DNA from: Hyphomicrobiaceae bacterium
GTDB lineage: Bacteria > Pseudomonadota > Alphaproteobacteria > Rhizobiales > Hyphomicrobiaceae
DNA length: 13,108 bases
Assembly (NCBI GenBank): GCA_017353825.1
Contig: JAFMSC010000065.1
Location: 1 to 13,108 of the forward strand
Direction: 5' to 3'
Of this stretch, positions 1 through 6,621 are shown piece by piece. A model generated the notes under the pieces. It was not told the origin of the DNA and searched no databases. It was given only the letters and a program-made list of their open reading frames with translations. The position numbers were made by a program, and so were the translations under genes. Each line of letters opens with the position of its first letter. The first letter of the stretch is position 1.

Positions 1-465
1 CCTCGCCGAGCCCGCCGTGTCGGCCTCCGGCACCGGCTTGAGGCCGAGCCGGCGCAGCGTCGCGCGGCACTGGCCCAGCGCCTGGGTGTGGGAGAGCGCC
101 TTCTTCACCGTCTCAAGCGACGCGCCGGGAATGGCGAGCAGCTGGTGGCGCACGCGCAGGAAGTGCTCGCCCACGATGAAGAGGCCTGCGCCCGGCAGCA
201 GGTGGTGGATGTCGGCCACCCGGCCCGCCACCGAGTTCTCGATGGGGATCATGGCGTAGCGCGCCTCGCCGGTCTTTACCGCGGCCAGCGCGTCCTCGAA
301 GGTGGCGCACGCGACCGCCTTCAGGTCTGGGTACATCTCGCGGCAGGCCAGGTGCGAGTTGGCGCCCGGCTCGCCCTGGTAGGACACGCGCTGCGCCGCC
401 TGGCCCGTGCGTTGCGCCGAAGGCCTCGGCTTCGGCGTGAGCGGCTTGATCTTTCGGTCGGCCAT
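1..465 (-). CDS. pheA: Prephenate dehydratase, N-terminal part (cut by window edge)
   Basis: Prephenate dehydratase converts prephenate to phenylpyruvate by decarboxylation and dehydration, the committed step to phenylalanine in the cytoplasm. The frame begins with ATG (complement of 463-465) and runs open for 155 codons to the window edge. I translated it by hand from the complement. Family motifs appear in order: VSYQGEPGANS near residues 27-37, PIENSVAGRV at 74-83, SHTQALGQC at 125-133, and the start of the (S/D)TAGSA segment at 148-155. The substrate-binding lobes are therefore mostly present. The rest of the catalytic domain and the usual C-terminal ACT regulatory domain, which senses phenylalanine, lie outside the window. 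It follows kdsB on the same strand after a 62-bp gap, an order common in Rhizobiales, so co-transcription is likely. No strong ribosome site precedes the ATG. The frame stays open upstream, but I saw no better start there. Confidence 0.93.
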   Translation of the reverse strand, partial: MADRKIKPLTPKPRPSAQRTGQAAQRVSYQGEPGANSHLACREMYPDLKAVACATFEDALAAVKTGEARYAMIPIENSVAGRVADIHHLLPGAGLFIVGEHFLRVRHQLLAIPGASLETVKKALSHTQALGQCRATLRRLGLKPVPEADTAGSAR

Positions 466-527
466 CTTCTGCGTCGCTGATACCGGACGGGAGTGGGACC
501 CCTGGCGCCGGCGCCGGAGTTGAAGCG

Positions 528-1322
528 TCAGGGATAGGGGCGAGGAGTCTGCCCCCTGAGAGCAGAGCCGGCGAGGATGCGGCGGGCGTGGTCGAGATCC
601 TCGGGAGTATTGACTTCGACCGGTATGGTGTCAACGAGCGTCACGTCGATGCGCATGCCGTCCTCCAACGCGCGCAGCTGCTCCAGCTTCTCGCGCATCT
701 CCAGGGGCGAAGGCGCCAGCGATACGAACCGCTCCAGCGCCGCTCGGCGGTAGGCGTACATCCCAAAGTGGTGGTAGAGCGGGCCTTCCCCCCAGGGCAC
801 TGTCGCTCGCGTGAAGTAGAGCGCCCTGAGCCGCCGCGGTACCGATGTCGGCGTGCCCACCACCTTCACGGAGTTGGGGTTGGTACGGTCGGCCGCGTTG
901 ACGATCACGGTGGCGATGGTGGCGATGTGCGGGCCACTGCCTGCCCCGGTGTTGGTCAAAGTGTCCGTCAACGGCGCAAGGCACTGATGCACGAGGCTCG
1001 CCTCCATGGCCGGCAGGTCGCCCTGCAGGTTGAGGACAATCCCGAACTCGCCATTGGGGTCAACCTTGGTGACGGCCTCGAACACGCGATCCGACCCCGA
1101 GACGTGGTCCGCGCGCGTCATTACGGTCTCGCCACCTACGCGCTCAACCGCCGCCGCCACTTCCTCGCTGTCGGTCGCCACCACCGTGTGGCCCACGTGC
1201 GCAGCAACGGCGCGCCGCCACGCGTGCACGATCATCGGCTGCCCGCCGATGTCGGCGAGCGGCTTGTTCGGCAGCCTAGTCGAGGCCAACCGGGCGGGGA
1301 TCACAACCAGGGTGCGCGACAT
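528..1322 (-). CDS. kdsB: 3-deoxy-manno-octulosonate cytidylyltransferase (CMP-Kdo synthetase)
   Basis: KdsB joins CTP and Kdo to give CMP-Kdo and pyrophosphate, activating Kdo for attachment to lipid A in the cytoplasm. The 264-residue product is close to the family length of about 250. It carries the nucleotide-binding N-terminus PARLASTRLPNKPL (residues 9-22), HVSGSDR at 73-79, the metal-binding stretch NLQGD at 98-102, HHFGMYAYRR near 184-193, LEQLRALEDG near 213-222, and the closing NTPEDLDHAR at 238-247. NLQGDLP replaces the enterobacterial NVQGDEP, which is usual in alphaproteobacteria. The ATG at 1322 is supported by a GAGGA ribosome site about six bases upstream. The gene is divergent from the cytochrome gene and lies upstream of pheA. 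Confidence 0.96.
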   Translation of the reverse strand: MSRTLVVIPARLASTRLPNKPLADIGGQPMIVHAWRRAVAAHVGHTVVATDSEEVAAAVERVGGETVMTRADHVSGSDRVFEAVTKVDPNGEFGIVLNLQGDLPAMEASLVHQCLAPLTDTLTNTGAGSGPHIATIATVIVNAADRTNPNSVKVVGTPTSVPRRLRALYFTRATVPWGEGPLYHHFGMYAYRRAALERFVSLAPSPLEMREKLEQLRALEDGMRIDVTLVDTIPVEVNTPEDLDHARRILAGSALRGQTPRPYP

Positions 1323-1416
1323 GTGAGATCCTCGTGTAAAGGCGGACGCGAAGCCTCACGGCGGGCGGGCGACGATTCGTCTCGGTAGACAGCACCTAGA
1401 ACGGACCTCGGTGCGG

Positions 1417-1444
1417 TTGCAAGCGCCGGGCGAATTCCTATAGT
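1417..1444 (+). promoter_or_regulatory. Candidate sigma70-type promoter of the cytochrome gene
   Basis: TTGCAA (1417-1422), a 16-bp spacer and TATAGT (1439-1444) form a reasonable -35/-10 pair about 55 bp upstream of the ATG at 1500. If real, it rules out the alternative GTG at 1443, which would lie inside the -10 element. A perfect 12-bp palindrome (1448-1459) follows a few bases later. This was assigned by eye only. Confidence 0.4.
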
Positions 1445-1447
1445 GGC

Positions 1448-1459
1448 CGCCGATCGGCG
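1448..1459. repeat. 12-bp perfect palindrome next to the cytochrome promoter
   Basis: CGCCGATCGGCG is self-complementary over all 12 bases and starts four bases after the proposed -10 element, where a repressor could act. Short GC-rich palindromes arise by chance in GC-rich genomes, so its role as an operator is an inference from position only. Confidence 0.3.
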
Positions 1460-1499
1460 ACGCGAGGCAGCGCCATCGCACTCGGGGACGCTCACCCGC

Positions 1500-2042
1500 A
1501 TGGACGGCTTCGAATTCAACAAGATCGCAGGCGCGGTGCTGTCGGCGATGCTGGTGATGACAGCTGGGAGCACGGCGCTCGACATCGCCCTGTCCAGGCA
1601 TGGGCACGAGAAGCCCGGCTGGGAGTTGCCAGTCACCGAGGCTAAGCACACCCCGGCAGGCCAGGCCGAGCCCGCATTCAACGCTGCCGCTATCCTGTCG
1701 CTCCTGCCGAAGGCCAATGCCGACGCCGGCGCAGATACCTTTAAGAAGTGCATGGCCTGCCACACGCCCAACAAGGGCGACCGCAACCTGGTGGGTCCCA
1801 ACCTGTGGGGCATCGTCGGCCGCAAGGTGGCCACAGCGCCGGGATTCGCCTACTCGGAGGCCATGAAGTCCCACGGCGGCGAGTGGAGCTGGGACCGGCT
1901 CGCCAAGTACCTGCACAAGCCGGCAGACGAAGTCCCCGGCAACAAGATGCTGTTCCCGGGCGTGGCCGACAACACCGACCTGGCGGATCTGCTCGCCTAC
2001 CTGCGCAAGTTGTCGGACAACCCTGCGGCGCTGCCCAAGTAG
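1500..2042 (+). CDS. cycM: Membrane-anchored c-type cytochrome (CycM/cytochrome c552-like)
   Basis: The product is a class I c-type cytochrome that would carry electrons on the periplasmic face of the inner membrane; in the CycM group it passes them between the bc1 complex and a terminal oxidase. From ATG 1500 it has 180 residues. It begins MDGFEFNKIAGAVLSAML, a CycM-like start, and has one uncleaved hydrophobic anchor (about residues 6-32). A linker rich in Pro and Ala follows, then the haem domain with Cys84-Met-Ala-Cys87-His88. Met150 in GNKMLFPG is the likely sixth haem ligand. An upstream in-frame GTG at 1443 would add 19 residues, but it overlaps a likely promoter and breaks the family's N-terminal pattern. 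It is divergent from kdsB, a neighbourhood seen in Rhizobiales. The haem domain is certain; which electron partner it serves is inferred. Confidence 0.9.
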   Translation: MDGFEFNKIAGAVLSAMLVMTAGSTALDIALSRHGHEKPGWELPVTEAKHTPAGQAEPAFNAAAILSLLPKANADAGADTFKKCMACHTPNKGDRNLVGPNLWGIVGRKVATAPGFAYSEAMKSHGGEWSWDRLAKYLHKPADEVPGNKMLFPGVADNTDLADLLAYLRKLSDNPAALPK

Positions 2043-2091
2043 GCCAACCGGTCTGCCAGGCCCCGCAGATCGGCTCCGTGCGGGCGCCAGA

Positions 2092-2113
2092 GTTAATCCT
2101 GCGTTAATCCTGC
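2092..2113. promoter_or_regulatory. CtrA-type box within an 11-bp tandem repeat
   Basis: GTTAATCCTGC occurs twice in direct succession (2092-2102 and 2103-2113). The pair creates TTAA, seven bases, TTAA (2093-2107), the consensus of CtrA, the cell-cycle response regulator of alphaproteobacteria. A third, inverted copy of the 9-base core (AGGATTAAC) lies at 2187-2195. The box is centred roughly 65-70 bp upstream of the start point expected from the promoter at 2133-2161, a position that suits activation. Binding by CtrA is an inference from the consensus. Confidence 0.45.
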
Positions 2114-2132
2114 ACGACGTTCATTCCATTGA

Positions 2133-2161
2133 TTGACAAGGCTTTCGTTTAAACCTGGAAT
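2133..2161 (+). promoter_or_regulatory. Candidate promoter of the yej operon
   Basis: TTGACA at 2133-2138 is a perfect -35 hexamer. Seventeen bases later comes TGGAAT (2156-2161), four of six matches to the -10 consensus. The segment is AT-rich in a GC-rich window and lies about 120 bp upstream of the yejA ATG. Transcription would start near 2168, giving a leader of roughly 110 bases. Confidence 0.45.
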
Positions 2162-2164
2162 TCT

Positions 2165-2199
2165 TTCGCCTAAAAGCGAATGACCAAGGATTAACTTGG
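2165..2199 (+). promoter_or_regulatory. Two adjacent small inverted repeats in the yejA leader
   Basis: TTCGC/GCGAA (2165-2169 and 2176-2180) enclose a six-base gap. CCAAG/CTTGG (2184-2188 and 2195-2199) enclose another six-base gap, GATTAA. Both stems are perfect over five pairs and lie three bases apart. They could be hairpins at the 5' end of the yej mRNA or a protein-binding site, since the second overlaps the inverted GTTAATCCT core. The stems are short, so chance is possible. Confidence 0.35.
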
Positions 2200-2280
2200 C
2201 CCTCCGCCCAAGCATCGCCATATTTGCGGCTCGCCTGGCAGAGACCTGCAACAAGCACATCAACGGGGGCGTTTAGCCGC

Positions 2281-4137
2281 ATGGCCCGGAAATTGAGCCT
2301 GGTGCTCGCACCGGTCGGATTCCTGCTGGTGCTTCATCCCGTGGTAGCGGCTGCCTCCGAAGCCCTGCAGAAGCATCATGCGCTGTCGCTGATCGGCACG
2401 CCCCCTTACAGACCGGACTTCACGCACTTCGACTGGGTTAACCCGGATGCCCCCAAGGGCGGGCGCGTGCGCCAGATGGCGTTCGGCACCTTCGACTCGC
2501 TCAACCCCTATTCCATCAAGGGCAACGCCGTGGCGGCGGTGCCGTTGATCTATGACCGGCTCATGACATCCAGCCCCGACGAGGCATCGACCAGCTACGG
2601 TCTGGTGGCCGAATGGGTGACGTATCCAGACGATTTCACGTCCGCGACATTCCAGCTGCGCGCCAGCGCGCGCTTCCACGACGGCCGTCCGATTACTCCC
2701 GAGGACGTGATCTTCTCCCTCGACGCCCTCAAGAAAGCATCGCCGAACTACGCGTACTACTACAAGAATGTTGTGAATGCGGAGAAGGTCGGGGACCACC
2801 AGGTTAAGTTCACCTTCGACGTCAGCGGAAACCGCGAGCTGCCCCTGATTGTCGGTCAGCTGGTCGTCCTGCCCAAGCATTTCTGGGCGGCGAAGGGCAC
2901 CGACGGCGAGCCGCGCGATTTCGCCAAGTCGACACTCGAGGTTCCCTTGGGGTCCGGTCCCTACCGCATCAAGGAGGTGGATGCCGGCCGCACCATCACC
3001 TTCGAGCGCGTCAAGGACTGGTGGGCCAAGGACCTGCCGGTTGCCAAGGGGCAGTGGAACTTCGACGAGATTAAGTTTGTCTATTTCCGCGACCCGGTCC
3101 CGGGATTTCAGGCCTTCAAGGTCGGCGAGATAGACTACTGGCGCGAGGCAAGCGCCAAGAACTGGGCCACCGGCTACGACTTCGACGCCATCAAGAAGGG
3201 CGCAGTGGTCAAGGAGAAGATCCCCGTCGTGGAGGTGGCGCCCATGCAGGCGTTCGCCTTCAACCTGCGCCGCCCGCAGTTCCAGGATGCGCGCGTGCGC
3301 CACGCTTTCAACCTAGCCTTCAACTTCGAATGGGCCAACAAGAACCTGTTCTATGACGAGTACCAGCGGGTCAACAGCTACTTCGACAACTCCCCGTTGA
3401 AGGCGACCGGGCTGCCTGAAGGACGCGAGCTTGAGATCCTGGACGAGATCCGAGGCGCCGTGCCGAGCGAGGTCTTCACAACGGAGTGGAGGAACCCGGT
3501 CAATGCCGGGCCCGACGAGGACGGCCGAAAGCACCTGGCGCAGGCGGCCAAGCTGCTCGCCGAAGCCGGCTACACGGTAAAGGACGGAGTGCTGACCAAC
3601 GCCGCCGGCGTCCAGCTCAAGGTCGAGTTCCTGAACGACCAGCCGGACTTCGAACGCATCATCCTGCCCTACATGGGCCAACTGCAGAAGCTCGGCATCA
3701 AGGCCACCATGCGCAGCGTCGACACCCCGCAATACCAGGGCCGCGTGGACAAGTTCGACTTCGACGTGATCGTGCGGACCTTCCGCCAGTCGGAATCGCC
3801 CGGCAACGAGCAGCGCAACTTCTGGGGCTCAGCGGCAGCCGATAAGCCGGGCAGCGCCAACGTCATTGGCATCAAGAACCCTACCGTCGACACGCTCATC
3901 GACAAGGTCATCCTGGCCAAGGACCGCAGCGAGCTGGTTGCCGCCACGAGGGCGCTTGATCGCGTGCTGCTGTGGAACCACTACGTTGTGCCGCAATGGC
4001 ATTCGCCGTTCCAGCGGCTGGCGATGTGGAATTACTACGCACGGCCGAGCAAGCTGCCCTCGCGCGACCCGTCGTTCCTGCGCGTGTGGTGGTGGGACGA
4101 AGCCAAAGCCAAGCGGACAGCCGAACTGCGCGGTTAG
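2281..4137 (+). CDS. yejA: Peptide ABC importer, periplasmic substrate-binding protein (YejA type)
   Basis: YejA captures peptides in the periplasm and delivers them to the YejBE permease. From ATG 2281 the product has 618 residues, matching the family's roughly 600. It opens with a Sec signal peptide (MARKLS, a hydrophobic core, then an Ala-rich stretch, cleavage near residue 25). An SBP_bac_5 domain follows. YejA-like landmarks include HFDWVNPDAPKGG, GTFDSLNPYSIKGN, FHDGRPITPEDV, SGPYRI, RVKDWWAKDLPV, WNFDEI, KNWATGYDFD, RVRHAFNLAFNFEW, LPSRDPSF and a C-terminal VWWWDEA. An in-frame TTG at 2224 would put 19 non-signal residues in front, so ATG 2281 is preferred, although no strong ribosome site precedes it. 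Homologous systems import microcin C in E. coli, resist antimicrobial peptides in Brucella and take up plant NCR peptides in Sinorhizobium. The substrate here cannot be read from the sequence. Confidence 0.93.
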   Translation: MARKLSLVLAPVGFLLVLHPVVAAASEALQKHHALSLIGTPPYRPDFTHFDWVNPDAPKGGRVRQMAFGTFDSLNPYSIKGNAVAAVPLIYDRLMTSSPDEASTSYGLVAEWVTYPDDFTSATFQLRASARFHDGRPITPEDVIFSLDALKKASPNYAYYYKNVVNAEKVGDHQVKFTFDVSGNRELPLIVGQLVVLPKHFWAAKGTDGEPRDFAKSTLEVPLGSGPYRIKEVDAGRTITFERVKDWWAKDLPVAKGQWNFDEIKFVYFRDPVPGFQAFKVGEIDYWREASAKNWATGYDFDAIKKGAVVKEKIPVVEVAPMQAFAFNLRRPQFQDARVRHAFNLAFNFEWANKNLFYDEYQRVNSYFDNSPLKATGLPEGRELEILDEIRGAVPSEVFTTEWRNPVNAGPDEDGRKHLAQAAKLLAEAGYTVKDGVLTNAAGVQLKVEFLNDQPDFERIILPYMGQLQKLGIKATMRSVDTPQYQGRVDKFDFDVIVRTFRQSESPGNEQRNFWGSAAADKPGSANVIGIKNPTVDTLIDKVILAKDRSELVAATRALDRVLLWNHYVVPQWHSPFQRLAMWNYYARPSKLPSRDPSFLRVWWWDEAKAKRTAELRG

Positions 4138-4153
4138 CACCATAGCCTTAGCC

Positions 4154-4293
4154 TAGCCGGCCACCGCCGCGGCTAATCCGGCAAGTAGTCGCCTTTGAGG
4201 CCGCAGCTTCACATTGAGGTGCTAAGGTGGCCCCGGGGACGCGAAAGCATTAGGGCCGAAGCACCAAGGTCGACTGGCGCCCCCAGGGGCGCC
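4154..4293 (+). promoter_or_regulatory. Structured yejA-yejB intercistronic spacer with three potential stem-loops
   Basis: The 176 bases between yejA and yejB (4138-4313) encode nothing I recognise but hold three inverted repeats. TAGCCG/CGGCTA pairs 4154-4159 with 4170-4175, 17 bases after the yejA stop. GGTGCT/AGCACC (4218-4223 with 4260-4265) encloses GGCCC/GGGCC (4229-4233 with 4253-4257). GGCGCCCC/GGGGCGCC pairs 4276-4283 with 4286-4293, ending 20 bases before the yejB ATG. None is followed by a T-run. They fit 3'-end protection or partial termination that keeps the binding protein in excess over the permease. An internal promoter for yejB is not excluded. Confidence 0.45.
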
Positions 4294-4313
4294 CCAAGAC
4301 GACGCAGCGAGCG

Positions 4314-5414
4314 ATGGGCAACTACCTCCTCAAGCGCATCCTTCTGATCTTCCCGACCCTGCTTGGGATCATGGTGATCAGCTTTGCCATCGTGCAGTTC
4401 GCGCCCGGCGGGCCGATCGAGCGCATCATCGCCCAGGTCTCCGGCACCGATGTGTCCGCCACGGCCCGGATCGGCGGCGCCTCGGGGGACGGCCTGTCGC
4501 AAGTGCAGACGGGAATGGAGCAGACTGGCTCGAAATACCGCGGCGCGCAGGGGCTCGATCCGGAATTCATCAAGCAGCTGGAGAAGGAGTTCGGCTTCGA
4601 CAAGCCGGCCTACGAGCGGTTCTTCCTGATGATGAAGAACTACCTGATGTTCGACTTCGGTACGAGCTACTTCAAGAAGACCAGCGTCATCGTGCTGATC
4701 AAGCAGAAGCTACCGGTCTCGATCTCGCTCGGCATCTGGATGCTGCTCATCACCTATCTGGTGTCGATCCCTCTGGGCATCCGCAAGGCGGTGCACGACG
4801 GCGAGCGGTTCGACACCTGGACTTCGGGCGTGCTTGTGCTGGGCTACGCCATCCCGGGCTTCCTGGTGGCGGTATTCCTTCTCGTCATGTTCGCCGGCGG
4901 CTCATTCGTGCAATGGTTCCCGCTGCGGGGGCTCACGTCCGACAACTGGAACGACCTGTCGCTCTTCGGCAAGGTCGTCGACTACCTCTGGCATTTGGTG
5001 CTGCCGCTCATCGCCCTGGCATTGGGTACGTTCACCACCATGACGTTTCTGACGCGCAACTCGTTCCTCGACGAGATTCGCAAGCAGTACGTGCTGACCG
5101 CGCAGGCCAAGGGGCTGGGCCAGACGCAAGTGCTCTACGGCCACGTGTTCCGCAACGCCATGCTTTTGATCATCGCCGGTTTCCCCGGCGCCTTCATCAG
5201 CGCCTTCTTCACGGGCTCCCTGCTGATCGAGCAGATCTTCAACCTCGACGGCATCGGGCTTCTGAGCTTCGAGAGCGCCATCAATCGCGACTACCCCGTG
5301 GTGTTCGCCAGCATCTACATCCTGGCTCTCATGGGTCTCGCCATCAACGTGCTCTCCGACTTCATCTACACCCTCGTCGATCCGCGCATCGACTTCGAGA
5401 CGCGGGAGGTCTGA
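4314..5414 (+). CDS. yejB: Peptide ABC importer, permease subunit 1 (YejB type)
   Basis: YejB forms half of the inner-membrane channel through which YejA-bound peptides enter. It has 366 residues, against about 364 in E. coli YejB. The start MGNYLLKRILLIFPTLLGIM and the FAIVQFAPGGPIERI segment at 24-38 are typical. About six membrane segments are visible: 8-29, 135-157, 168-194, 222-246, 283-308 and 328-356. A large periplasmic loop (about 30-133) lies after the first. The cytoplasmic EAA-type coupling segment, around TAQAKGLGQTQVLYGHVFRN (262-281), contacts the ATPase. The ATG at 4314 gives the family N-terminus, but only a poor ribosome site is seen, and a strong hairpin ends 20 bases upstream, so initiation may be modulated. 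The stop lies four bases before the yejE start. Confidence 0.95.
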   Translation: MGNYLLKRILLIFPTLLGIMVISFAIVQFAPGGPIERIIAQVSGTDVSATARIGGASGDGLSQVQTGMEQTGSKYRGAQGLDPEFIKQLEKEFGFDKPAYERFFLMMKNYLMFDFGTSYFKKTSVIVLIKQKLPVSISLGIWMLLITYLVSIPLGIRKAVHDGERFDTWTSGVLVLGYAIPGFLVAVFLLVMFAGGSFVQWFPLRGLTSDNWNDLSLFGKVVDYLWHLVLPLIALALGTFTTMTFLTRNSFLDEIRKQYVLTAQAKGLGQTQVLYGHVFRNAMLLIIAGFPGAFISAFFTGSLLIEQIFNLDGIGLLSFESAINRDYPVVFASIYILALMGLAINVLSDFIYTLVDPRIDFETREV

Positions 5415-5418
5415 GTCC

Positions 5419-6621
5419 TTGGAGACGCGCCTTGAGCGAAACCTGGTCGAGCGGGCCCATCCCGAGGGCCGGCGCACTTCGGGCCTGCGCGGGTGGTTGC
5501 CGCGCCTGCGGCTGTCGCCGCTCAACCGACGCCGGTGGCACAACTTCAAGTCCAACCGGCGCGGCTTCTGGGGTCTGGCGATCTTCCTCACCGTGTTCGT
5601 GCTGACCCTGTTCGCCGAGTTCATCTCCAACGACAAGCCGATCCTGCTCGTCTACAAGGGCGAGGTTCTGTTTCCCGTGCTGGTGGACTACCCCGAGTCG
5701 AAGTTCGGCGGCTTCCTCGCCACCACCGACTACAAGGAGCCGGTGATCCTCGACGAGATCGAGAAGAACGGCTGGGCCATCTGGCCGCCCATCGGCTACG
5801 CCGCCAATTCGATCAATAAAGACTATCCTCGCGTCAGGAACGACGACGGCCAGTGCCTGGGATTCCCTGCGCCTGCCCCCTGGATGACGAGCAAGCAGCT
5901 GTGCGACGTGCCGGCGGCACAGCTCGCGCGCTACCAGGCGCTCGGCAACCGCAACTGGCTCGGCACCGACGATCTGGGCCGCGACGTGCTGGCCCGGATG
6001 ATCTACGGCTTCCGCATCTCGGTCCTGTTCGGCCTCCTGCTCACGATCCTGTCCTCCATCATCGGCGTGACGGCCGGTGCGGTGCAAGGCTACTTCGGCG
6101 GCAAGGTCGATCTCATCTTCCAGCGCTTCCTGGAGATCTGGTCGTCAATGCCCTATATGTTCGTCCTCATCATCCTGTCGGCGGCGCTGGTGCCAGGCTT
6201 CTGGACCCTGCTCTTCATCCTCCTCTTGTTCAACTGGGTCTATCTCGTGGGCGTAGTGCGCGCCGAGTTCCTGCGCGGGCGCAACCTGGAGTACATCCTG
6301 GCGGCGCGCGCCCTGGGGCTCTCCAACGCCCGCATCATGTTCCGCCACCTCCTGCCAAACGCCATGGTGGCGACGCTCACGTTCCTGCCGTTCAAGCTGT
6401 CGGGCGCCATCACGGCGCTGACTGCGCTCGACTTCCTCGGGCTCGGACTGCCGCCGGGCTCGGCTTCGCTGGGTGAGCTCTTGGCACAGGGCAAGGCCAA
6501 CCTACAGGCGCCCTGGCTTGGGCTCGCGGCATTCGTGTCGATCGCAGGGCTCCTGACGCTGCTCATCTTCATTGGCGAGGCGGCCCGCGACGCCCTCGAC
6601 CCCAGGAAGACCTTCAAGTGA
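5419..6621 (+). CDS. yejE: Peptide ABC importer, permease subunit 2 (YejE type)
   Basis: YejE pairs with YejB to form the translocation path. The 400-residue product carries RLSPLNRRRW and NRRGFWGLAIF near the N-terminus, NDKPILL (71-77), NWLGTDDLGRDVLARMIYG (179-197), YFGGKVDL, VGVVRAEFLRGRN, an EAA segment EYILAARALGLSNARIMFRH (291-310), and the C-terminal GEAARDALDP. Six membrane segments are expected. I chose TTG 5419 because GGAGGT (5405-5410) sits eight bases upstream, inside the end of yejB, and no ATG lies nearby. This adds an Arg-rich N-terminal extension of about 30 residues compared with E. coli YejE. A loop of about 35 residues before NWLGTD, absent from E. coli, contains two cysteines (146 and 162) that could pair in the periplasm. 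Such an insert is, as I recall, common in alphaproteobacterial homologues. Confidence 0.94.
   Translation: METRLERNLVERAHPEGRRTSGLRGWLPRLRLSPLNRRRWHNFKSNRRGFWGLAIFLTVFVLTLFAEFISNDKPILLVYKGEVLFPVLVDYPESKFGGFLATTDYKEPVILDEIEKNGWAIWPPIGYAANSINKDYPRVRNDDGQCLGFPAPAPWMTSKQLCDVPAAQLARYQALGNRNWLGTDDLGRDVLARMIYGFRISVLFGLLLTILSSIIGVTAGAVQGYFGGKVDLIFQRFLEIWSSMPYMFVLIILSAALVPGFWTLLFILLLFNWVYLVGVVRAEFLRGRNLEYILAARALGLSNARIMFRHLLPNAMVATLTFLPFKLSGAITALTALDFLGLGLPPGSASLGELLAQGKANLQAPWLGLAAFVSIAGLLTLLIFIGEAARDALDPRKTFK

Noticed and set aside
113..634. Long minus-strand open frame over the pheA start and kdsB end (173 codons)
   Set aside because: It overlaps two well-recognised genes in another frame, is Arg/Pro/Ala-rich, and shows no family resemblance; it is a shadow typical of GC-rich DNA.
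1443..1499. GTG 1443 as the start of the cytochrome gene
   Set aside because: It lies within the likely -10 element and adds 19 polar residues before the conserved membrane-anchor start at ATG 1500.
2260..3303. 347-codon open frame antisense to yejA
   Set aside because: The composition (many His, Arg, Val, Glu) and lack of motifs mark it as the antisense shadow of the strongly recognised YejA.
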